DNA from: Campylobacterales bacterium
Lineage (GTDB): Bacteria; Campylobacterota; Campylobacteria; Campylobacterales; Sulfurimonadaceae
DNA: 36,137 nucleotides
Assembly (NCBI GenBank): GCA_024277395.1
Contig: JAJRVF010000176.1
Location: forward strand, 1-36,137
Direction of reading: 5' to 3'
Shown here one piece after another: positions 26,791 to 33,350 of the stretch. A program made the translations under genes and the position numbers. The first letter of the stretch is position 1; the number at the start of each line of letters is the position of its first letter. Under the pieces are notes generated by a model. The model was not told the origin of the DNA. It saw only the letters and a list, made by a program, of their open reading frames with translations, and ran no database searches.

Positions 26791-28143
26791 TTATGACTTT
26801 AATGCTTCGTTTGAAGGTGATTTTGCTATATACTTCAGCCAGAAAAAACCAAAAAGTCCTGCAAATAAAGAGGCCGAAAGTATGCCCACCTTTGCTTGAA
26901 AAATCAATTCGTCACTTCCGGCAAACGCCAAGTCTGCAACAAAAATCGACATGGTAAAGCCGATTCCACCAAGAAAAGCGACACCAAAAACCTGACTCAT
27001 GCTACTCCCTTCGGGAAGCTTGGCGATGCCCAGTTTAATTGCCAGCCATGCAACACCGGCAATGCCAAGAACTTTGCCCAGAATTAATCCGGCAATAATA
27101 CCGATCGACACCGGCGTGACAATGGTCTCTCCAATAGAAGAAAAATCGATAGAGATGCCGGCATTGGCAAGTGCAAAAAGCGGAATAACAATAAGTGCAA
27201 CGGGAAGATGCAGGTCATGTTCCAATCGTGAAGCAGGAGTGCCTACAGCATCAATACGGTCTTTAATATTTTGCAAAATGGCTTTCTGTTTTTCATGCAG
27301 CATGTAGGCCTTGCCTACGGGATAGGTATCGTACTCATCCAGTTGTGCTCTTGTCTCTTTTGTAAACTCTTCGGGCGGCTGCTTGGGCTTTGAAGGAATG
27401 GCCATTGCCGCAATAACACCGGCTATGGTCGCATGAACACCCGACTCAAGCATAAAAAACCACATAAAAAGTCCCACAATAAAATAGGGCAAAATCATAT
27501 GAATGCCCACGCGGTTGAGCACTATCATGACCAAAAAGAAGAAGCCGGCCAAACCTAATGAAAGCAGATGAATCTGTTCGGTATAAAACAGCGCAATCAC
27601 AATAACCGCACCCAAGTCATCGACAATTGCCAAAGCCACTAAAAAAGTTACCAAGGCAGGTGAAACCCGATTGCCAAGAAGCACCAAAGCAGAAATAGCA
27701 AACGCAATGTCCGTTGCCATCGGAATACCCCAGCCACCGGCACCTTCTCCGCCGTAGTTAATTCCCGTATAAATAAGCGCGGGCACTACCATGCCTCCAA
27801 TAGCAGCCAAAATAGGCAAGATGGCGACTTTAATGTTAGAGAGTTCTCCAACTAAAATCTCTCTTTTAATCTCCAGTCCGATAATAAAGAAAAAAATCGC
27901 CATCAGTCCATCATTAATCCAATGGTGAATACTGTGTTCGAGATGCCAATCACCAATGGCAATATCTACTTTAGTATGAAAGAAGTGGGCATAGGTTTCA
28001 GCAAACGGCGAATTGGCAAGCATCAAGGCCATAACGGTCATAAACATCAACACAATACCGGTTGTGGTCTGTGCATGCAAAAAATGCTCAAACGGTGTGG
28101 CAATTTTTTTAAAAGTTTTTTCCCACGGCGCGTACAGTTTCAT
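26791..28143 (-). CDS. nhaA: Na+/H+ antiporter NhaA
   Basis: It is a multi-pass inner-membrane antiporter that exports Na+ in exchange for H+. At 450 residues it is longer than E. coli NhaA (388) but normal for this subfamily. The extra sequence is mainly a hydrophilic cytoplasmic stretch around KPKQPPEEFTKETRAQLDEYDTY. Recognisable motifs are HHWINDGLMAIFFFIIGLEIKRE in the second helix and ALAIVDDLGAVIVIALFYT with the ion-binding Asp-Asp pair. GGIGFTMSIFVADLAF with the C-terminal helices completes the fold. The ATG is preceded by AAGGGA. It lies downstream of the pilin-like gene on the same strand with its own candidate promoter. A role in pH/sodium homeostasis, as in a marine or saline habitat, is an inference. 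Confidence 0.95.
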   Translation of the reverse strand: MKLYAPWEKTFKKIATPFEHFLHAQTTTGIVLMFMTVMALMLANSPFAETYAHFFHTKVDIAIGDWHLEHSIHHWINDGLMAIFFFIIGLEIKREILVGELSNIKVAILPILAAIGGMVVPALIYTGINYGGEGAGGWGIPMATDIAFAISALVLLGNRVSPALVTFLVALAIVDDLGAVIVIALFYTEQIHLLSLGLAGFFFLVMIVLNRVGIHMILPYFIVGLFMWFFMLESGVHATIAGVIAAMAIPSKPKQPPEEFTKETRAQLDEYDTYPVGKAYMLHEKQKAILQNIKDRIDAVGTPASRLEHDLHLPVALIVIPLFALANAGISIDFSSIGETIVTPVSIGIIAGLILGKVLGIAGVAWLAIKLGIAKLPEGSSMSQVFGVAFLGGIGFTMSIFVADLAFAGSDELIFQAKVGILSASLFAGLFGFFWLKYIAKSPSNEALKS

Positions 28144-28164
28144 CGGTTTCCCTTAAAGTTTTTT

Positions 28165-28199
28165 TTCTGACATCAGAATTTCAAGCATGAAATATAGCA
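28165..28199 (-). promoter_or_regulatory. nhaA promoter and leader palindrome
   Basis: An extended -10, TGCTATATT, is on the minus strand at 28191-28199. Downstream, within the predicted leader, is the palindrome TTCTGACATCAGAA (28165-28178), ending 21 nt before the start codon and a few bases ahead of the RBS. It could be an operator or a leader hairpin; it is followed by A residues on the minus strand and so is not a terminator. Confidence 0.4.
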
Positions 28200-28236
28200 T
28201 AAATCCTATTTGTTTTAGCGGTAATCTACACAATAT

Positions 28237-28845
28237 CTACTGTATAAAAGCATATCCGGTCTCCGGAGTGATCGTTACAACCACATTCCCTTCGCTCCCA
28301 CCGCTAAAGGTAATATTACAGGCATTTGCCAGCAGTCTGTTGGCCGGATACGAAACGGCATCACCGCTTATATCACCCAATAGCGGTCGTCCAAGATGGT
28401 CAAACGTAATAATCAGCGGATTGGCGCCTGCACATCCGCCGCCAAAAGAAATGCTGACATCATACTCACCGTTGAGATCAAGCTCTTGTGTTTTGTTTCC
28501 ATCATTGGCAATGACACCTCCATCAAGACGTTTGTTATTATCTAGCGGATTGGTTGCCAGTTCACTCCAAACCAGATCACCGTCCAAATTGGCATCGCTG
28601 CCAATCGTGTATTGTCCGTTTGAGTGAAGTCGCATCTGCCAACGCGCTAAAAACCAGTTGGCAGTATTGGGATCATACTGATCTTCTACCATGGCTAGAT
28701 GTTGTGCATAGCGGAGATGATTGAGAAACTGCTGTGCCGCTTCACCGTTTGTATCACGTTGAAATGCCGGCGCCACCGTTGCCGCCAAAATACCGATAAC
28801 CACAATGACAATGACCAGCTCAAGCATGGTGAAGGCTTTTTTCAT
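28237..28845 (-). CDS. Type IV pilin-like / type II secretion pseudopilin
   Basis: The 202-residue protein begins with a prepilin-peptidase site, MKKA|FTMLELVIVIVVIGILAATVAP, with the conserved Glu at mature position 5 and a hydrophobic helix. Ala rather than Gly occupies position -1, a variant common in this phylum. The globular part contains GSDANLDGDLVWSE, acidic repeats and several short Gly/Asn-rich stretches, with two cysteines (GGGCAGA and LLANACNI) that could form a disulfide. It could be a minor pilin of a type IV pilus or DNA-uptake apparatus, or a pseudopilin of GspG/H type; no partner genes are adjacent. The RBS is AAGGA 6 nt before the ATG. Confidence 0.85.
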   Translation of the reverse strand: MKKAFTMLELVIVIVVIGILAATVAPAFQRDTNGEAAQQFLNHLRYAQHLAMVEDQYDPNTANWFLARWQMRLHSNGQYTIGSDANLDGDLVWSELATNPLDNNKRLDGGVIANDGNKTQELDLNGEYDVSISFGGGCAGANPLIITFDHLGRPLLGDISGDAVSYPANRLLANACNITFSGGSEGNVVVTITPETGYAFIQ

Positions 28846-28894
28846 CTTAATTCCTTAAAATTCATAAATTATAATATTTTTATTTCTTTCCCTT

Positions 28895-28903
28895 ATTGTA
28901 GCA
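28895..28903 (-). promoter_or_regulatory. Promoter of the pilin-like gene, extended -10
   Basis: TGCTACAAT on the minus strand matches TGnTAyAAT, about 50 nt before the ATG. A second TATAAT lies closer to the gene (about 28868-28873) but lacks the TG extension. Confidence 0.45.
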
Positions 28904-28942
28904 TATTCAGCATAGGATGAGATTAATATAACCAATTAAACC

Positions 28943-28991
28943 TTGAATAGAACGCGCTAACAAGCTATAATTCCAAAAAAATTTACATGTA
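28943..28991 (+). promoter_or_regulatory. dnaJ promoter with TTTACATGTA at the start site
   Basis: TTGAAT (28943-28948), 17 nt, then TATAAT (28966-28971) is the best sigma-70 promoter in the window. The predicted start is near 28978, and TTTACATGTA at 28982-28991 falls in the first bases of the leader, 11 nt before the GTG start. No CIRCE or HspR-type inverted repeat is visible. Confidence 0.6.
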
Positions 28992-29002
28992 GGTCTATTA
29001 CT

Positions 29003-30115
29003 GTGGAAACATTAAGTTATTATGAAATTTTAGAAATCACACAATCAGCAACGAAAACTGAAATTAAAAAAGCCTATCGTAAAATGGCGAAAAAATATCA
29101 TCCCGATGCCAATCCCGATGATGCTGAAGCCGAACATAAATTTAAACTTTGCAATGAGGCATACCAGGTCTTAAGTGATGATCAGCAGCGAAGTATTTAT
29201 GATCGTTATGGCAAAGAAGGGCTTCAAGGTACCGCCGGGCGCAGCTCCGGATTTAGCGGTTTTGATGATCTTGGTTCCATGTTTGAAGAGATGTTTGGCG
29301 GCGGAGGCAGCCGTCGTTCACAACGAAATGGTGACAAATATGCGCTGGATCTCGCCACACAGATGGAGATCAGTTTTCATGAGGCAGTCTTTGGATGCAA
29401 TAAAGAAATCAATTTTCGATACAAAAAAGCGTGCCGCAGCTGTAAAGGAACCGGAGCCAAAAACGGCAAGCTCACATCCTGCCATCAGTGTGGCGGTAAA
29501 GGTCAGATCTATATGCGTCAGGGATTTATGACCTTTTCACAAACATGCCCGGCCTGTCACGGCGAAGGCAGCAGTGCTGCAGAACAGTGTCCTGATTGTC
29601 ACGGGCAAGGTTTTGAAGAGATCAATGAAACCGCTACCATCAACGTTCCTGCCGGCGTTGACAGTGACAATCGTCTTCGTGTCTCAAGCAAAGGCAATAT
29701 TAGCAAGAGTGGCACACGCGGCGATCTTTACGTTACCTTTTATGTCCAGCCCGATGAGCATTTTATTCGTCGTGACAATGATGTCTATTTGGAGGTACCG
29801 GTCTTTTTCACGCAAGCTATTCTGGGTGAAAGCATCAGCATTCCGTCACTCACCGGTGAGTTGACGCTGCAACTTGATGTCGGCACTAAAGACAAACAGA
29901 CATTCCGCTTTAGGGGCGAAGGCATTGCCGATGTACACGGGCACGGAAAAGGTGACCTTGTTGCTCAAATCACCCTCACCTATCCTAAAAAGCTTAATGA
30001 TGCCCAAGTGGAACTGCTCTCAAAACTGCAAGAGTCTTTTGGACTTGATGAAGCAAAACCGCATGAAGGTATTTTTGAATCAACATTTGACAGAGTCAAA
30101 AGCTGGTTCAAGTAG
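29003..30115 (+). CDS. dnaJ: Chaperone protein DnaJ
   Basis: It is the co-chaperone that delivers unfolded proteins to DnaK and stimulates its ATPase. All domains are present in 370 residues. The J domain (1-70) has the HPD tripeptide in [13 protein letters not shown]-rich linker (about 73-112) follows, then the zinc region with four CxxCxGxG repeats: [24 protein letters not shown] and CPDCHGQG. C-terminal substrate-binding barrels complete it. The start is GTG at 29003, with AGG about 9 nt upstream; no better start is in frame. No dnaK or grpE is adjacent. The gene converges on ccsBA with a 12-nt gap and no visible terminator. Confidence 0.97.
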   Translation: METLSYYEILEITQSATKTEIKKAYRKMAKKYHPDANPDDAEAEHKFKLCNEAYQVLSDDQQRSIYDRYGKEGLQGTAGRSSGFSGFDDLGSMFEEMFGGGGSRRSQRNGDKYALDLATQMEISFHEAVFGCNKEINFRYKKACRSCKGTGAKNGKLTSCHQCGGKGQIYMRQGFMTFSQTCPACHGEGSSAAEQCPDCHGQGFEEINETATINVPAGVDSDNRLRVSSKGNISKSGTRGDLYVTFYVQPDEHFIRRDNDVYLEVPVFFTQAILGESISIPSLTGELTLQLDVGTKDKQTFRFRGEGIADVHGHGKGDLVAQITLTYPKKLNDAQVELLSKLQESFGLDEAKPHEGIFESTFDRVKSWFK

Positions 30116-30127
30116 AAATATCTGTGC

Positions 30128-32434
30128 TTACGCCTTTGTCTCATTCTTGTTAACGACATACTCTTTAATGTATGCCGCAATAACAAAGGCAAATATAATA
30201 CCATAAGTCACCGGCACAAAATCAGGGATCGGTACCGGGTCGCCTTTGGCATAGGAGTGCATTCCTGCCAAATAGTAGTTGACACCAAAATAGGTCATAA
30301 TCACTGATGTGAAAGCCAACAGCGATACAACGCTGTAAATATAGTCTGAGTATAGCGATTTAATGAAACGTAAGTGAATCACCACGGCGTAAACCAAAAT
30401 AGTTACCAATGCCCAGGTTTCTTTAGGATCCCAACCCCAATAACGACCCCAGCTTTCATTGGCCCAAACACCTCCCATAAAGTTCCCGACTGTCAGCAAG
30501 ATCAAACCAATCATCAGACTCATTTCGTTAATAGCATTGAGCTCTTTAATAGAGAGCGAAATTTTATGTGAATTAGCAGTATTTTTGACAATAAAAAGGA
30601 TCAGTGTAATAAATCCGAGCAACGCTCCTAGTCCCAAAAATCCGTAACTTGCCGTAATAATGGAGACATGGATACTCAACCAGTATGAATTGAGTACCGG
30701 TGCCAATGTCGTAATTTGCGGATCCATCCAGTTAAGATGCGCCACAAATAAAATAAGTCCGGTCAAAATACTCGTTGATGCTAAAGTAATAGGTGAATTT
30801 TTAGCAAAAATAAAGCCGGCAAACACCGTTGCCCACGCAATGTAGATCATAGATTCATAGCCGTTGGACCACGGAGCATGTCCCGAAATATACCACCGAA
30901 CGGCCAAACCGGCCGTATGGGCAACAAAAAAGAGAACAAGAAGCAGCAAAGCGCTTTTGGATGCCCACCCTATCTGAAAGCACGGTTTGATAATTTTAAC
31001 AAACGATAAAATCAGCAACACAAAACCGACTAAAAAGTAGAGTGGCCACAGCCGTTCAAAAAGCTGCGCATGGTTGTACCAAATTTCCAAATCTACTTTC
31101 ATGGCATCCGGATAGACCGCAACCCCGTAAAAATGCTGATATTTTGCGATATTTCCCAATGCGTCATCTGCCATGCTCCAGTCTCCGCTTTGGCGTGCCT
31201 CATCTACTGCCGTAAAATAGTTCATGGCAATGGCACGAATCCCTTCGGAGTCCACGGTTTCAAAGCTCTTCAATGCATCAATGGTAGCAAACCATTTATG
31301 TGTTTTGTCATTGGGACGCGGCCATATTTTCATTAAGGCACCTGAATATGCCATATAGGCAATATTGACGCGTTCATCAACTTTAAGCACGGCTTTATCA
31401 AACTTATTGCGCTTACCCGGTGATTTTCGCGTGGCTTCATCAACGTACTCTGCCAGTTTGTAGCCCTCTAGTGTATCGGGAAATTCAAAAAACTGTGAAA
31501 ACGAGGCAGTTTTGACACCCTTTTTGATGGCAATAATTTTATTGATCTCTTTATGCGATGTTTGAATCATGGTAATTTCACGCCATGCTTTGGGAGCCAT
31601 CATCATTCCTAAAAGAATCTGATTGGCATCAAGCCCCATCATGCTGTCGGAACGGTAGATTTTATTGACCACCTCCAGTGCGAGTGTATCCATTGGCTTC
31701 ATACGTCCGGCGGTATCTTGCACAATAAGTCTGCCAAATGCATCGGCGTGTTTTTTGTCAAACGAAAGCACCTCTTTAACAACAGGGCTTAACTCATCAG
31801 CCTCGCTCGGCACAGCAACCAAAAACAGTACTGCCGCCATCAGAGCTGCCGCCAGATTTTGATGCTCTCGAGCCGCCTTCAGTGCCTTGGCATTCAGTTT
31901 TCGGTAACGCCCCTTCAGCAGAAACGGTGAGAGAAACATGCCAATTGTCAGCATCGTATAGCCGATGTAGGTAATCAGTGTTCCGGGATCTTTATTGACA
32001 GAAAGCACCGTTCCTTGCTCATCCTGATCATACGATGACTGAAAAAAACGAAAGCCCTCATAATTCAATATGTTGTTCATATAGATGCGAAACGGACGCT
32101 CCACCATGTGACGCTTGTCAATCAGCACGACTTCACTGGCATAGGATGCGGGTGACATTGAACCCGGATAGCGCTCCAACTGAAAATCTTTTAGGTGCAG
32201 TGCAAACGGCAACTCAATAATACGCGCACCGTAAGTTATAGCTACTTTTGTCTTCCCGATATCACGGATTACGGCTCTACCTAAGACACCTGCTGCACCA
32301 AAAACCGTGACACGTTCGGTCACACTGCCATTGGTGATATCAAAAATCAATGCATCGCTTTCACGGTTGTTCATTCCTGAACCAACCGTCGCCGAAGCAA
32401 GTTTTTTAGTAGCATTGAGTTTAAAATCACGCAA
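30128..32434 (-). CDS. ccsBA: Cytochrome c biogenesis protein CcsBA, C-terminal part after an in-frame stop
   Basis: This is the larger fragment of the System II heme-export and cytochrome c synthetase. It carries the end of the CcsB/ResB periplasmic domain, a membrane helix, a periplasmic segment, and the CcsA part with many helices and the heme-binding WWD motif (WGRYWGWDPKETWALVTI). The ORF-track start is a TTG with no Shine-Dalgarno inside conserved ResB-like sequence (TNFVLRDFKL). The frame is open for 23 codons upstream of it, back to a TAA at 32504-32506 that ends the N-terminal ORF. Both fragments are therefore one gene of about 1,040 codons, the usual size of fused CcsBA in this phylum, interrupted by a single ochre codon. 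Confidence 0.9.
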   Translation of the reverse strand: MRDFKLNATKKLASATVGSGMNNRESDALIFDITNGSVTERVTVFGAAGVLGRAVIRDIGKTKVAITYGARIIELPFALHLKDFQLERYPGSMSPASYASEVVLIDKRHMVERPFRIYMNNILNYEGFRFFQSSYDQDEQGTVLSVNKDPGTLITYIGYTMLTIGMFLSPFLLKGRYRKLNAKALKAAREHQNLAAALMAAVLFLVAVPSEADELSPVVKEVLSFDKKHADAFGRLIVQDTAGRMKPMDTLALEVVNKIYRSDSMMGLDANQILLGMMMAPKAWREITMIQTSHKEINKIIAIKKGVKTASFSQFFEFPDTLEGYKLAEYVDEATRKSPGKRNKFDKAVLKVDERVNIAYMAYSGALMKIWPRPNDKTHKWFATIDALKSFETVDSEGIRAIAMNYFTAVDEARQSGDWSMADDALGNIAKYQHFYGVAVYPDAMKVDLEIWYNHAQLFERLWPLYFLVGFVLLILSFVKIIKPCFQIGWASKSALLLLVLFFVAHTAGLAVRWYISGHAPWSNGYESMIYIAWATVFAGFIFAKNSPITLASTSILTGLILFVAHLNWMDPQITTLAPVLNSYWLSIHVSIITASYGFLGLGALLGFITLILFIVKNTANSHKISLSIKELNAINEMSLMIGLILLTVGNFMGGVWANESWGRYWGWDPKETWALVTILVYAVVIHLRFIKSLYSDYIYSVVSLLAFTSVIMTYFGVNYYLAGMHSYAKGDPVPIPDFVPVTYGIIFAFVIAAYIKEYVVNKNETKA

Positions 32435-32503
32435 TACAAAATTGGTATCACCGGCAGTATAAAGTATGCGGGATTTCAGTACCTGTGTCGTTGAAGCATT
32501 TAA

Positions 32504-33256
32504 TTAACCGCTGAGCTGATCGTCCATTTGCAAATAGTGTAATGCCATTGGGTGGCTCATCTGCAGCTGATTATTCTCTATATGAATGTGAATGGTCTCT
32601 TTGTCAAAACGGTTTCCCGAATTAAAATCAATCACAAGATCCGAAGATTCAAAAAAACTCCCCTCTTCCAGTTGTACCCGTGTCGGTACTTTATCGTTGG
32701 TAATCATCATATTTAAAATAGCTTTTCCCTGCGGATCATCCACCAGTACATAAACAGCATTGGGAATATAATCTACCAACTTAACATCAATACCGCCGAC
32801 AGTCATTTCAAAATGGTTTTTGGAGTATTTCGAAAGTAAAATCGGCTCTTCTGAGGTGGTTACGCTTCCCTTTTGGGTAACGCTGACACCGATGTAGCTG
32901 TCGGAACTGACCATGGTATTGCTGGTTTCACCCTCTCGAATATGCATAATGCCTTCATAGCCGACATAGCGTGTCACGGCCGCACCGATTAAAATGACCA
33001 AAAACGAAACATGAAACAAAAACACCAAAAACTTCTGCTTCTGATACATTTTATATTGTATAATATTATACATGAGATTGCCTGCTAAGAGCAGCAGAAG
33101 CATCTCAAACCATAATGCATTATAGACCTCTGCTTTAGCCGTCATGGTTCCGTAGTCATTTTCAATAAATGTTGCATACCCGATAGCAACGGCAAAGATC
33201 AACATCAAGATTGCCATGGTTTTCATGGAACCCAATAGTTTTAAAATTTCTCTCAT
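32504..33256 (-). CDS. ccsBA: Cytochrome c biogenesis protein CcsBA, N-terminal ResB-like part
   Basis: The 250-residue ORF begins with MREILKLLGSMKTMAILMLIFAVAIGYATFIENDYGTMTAKAEVYNALWFEML, the usual ResB/CcsB opening. Two further membrane helices follow (MLLLLLAGNLMYNII and FLVFLFHVSFLVILIGAAVTRYVGYEG), then the start of the periplasmic beta domain with GIMHIREGE. It stops at ...MDDQLSG-TAA in the middle of that domain, while the same frame continues on the other side as LNASTTQVLKSRILYTAGD. A GAA (Glu) or TCA (Ser) to TAA change would explain it. The RBS is AGAGAG before the ATG. It follows polA on the same strand after 94 nt. Confidence 0.9.
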   Translation of the reverse strand: MREILKLLGSMKTMAILMLIFAVAIGYATFIENDYGTMTAKAEVYNALWFEMLLLLLAGNLMYNIIQYKMYQKQKFLVFLFHVSFLVILIGAAVTRYVGYEGIMHIREGETSNTMVSSDSYIGVSVTQKGSVTTSEEPILLSKYSKNHFEMTVGGIDVKLVDYIPNAVYVLVDDPQGKAILNMMITNDKVPTRVQLEEGSFFESSDLVIDFNSGNRFDKETIHIHIENNQLQMSHPMALHYLQMDDQLSG

Positions 33257-33350
33257 TCACACTCTCTTTTCAATAGGTCGCTGCAGCGTATTGTATTCAC
33301 CGTTTGCTAATCATCTTATAACATCTTCTTAAGCACTGTTTTAGTAAAGC

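Noticed and set aside
33283-33292. Palindrome CGCTGCAGCG upstream of ccsBA
   Set aside because: It is short and single-copy here, with no U-tract or promoter relation, so it may occur by chance.
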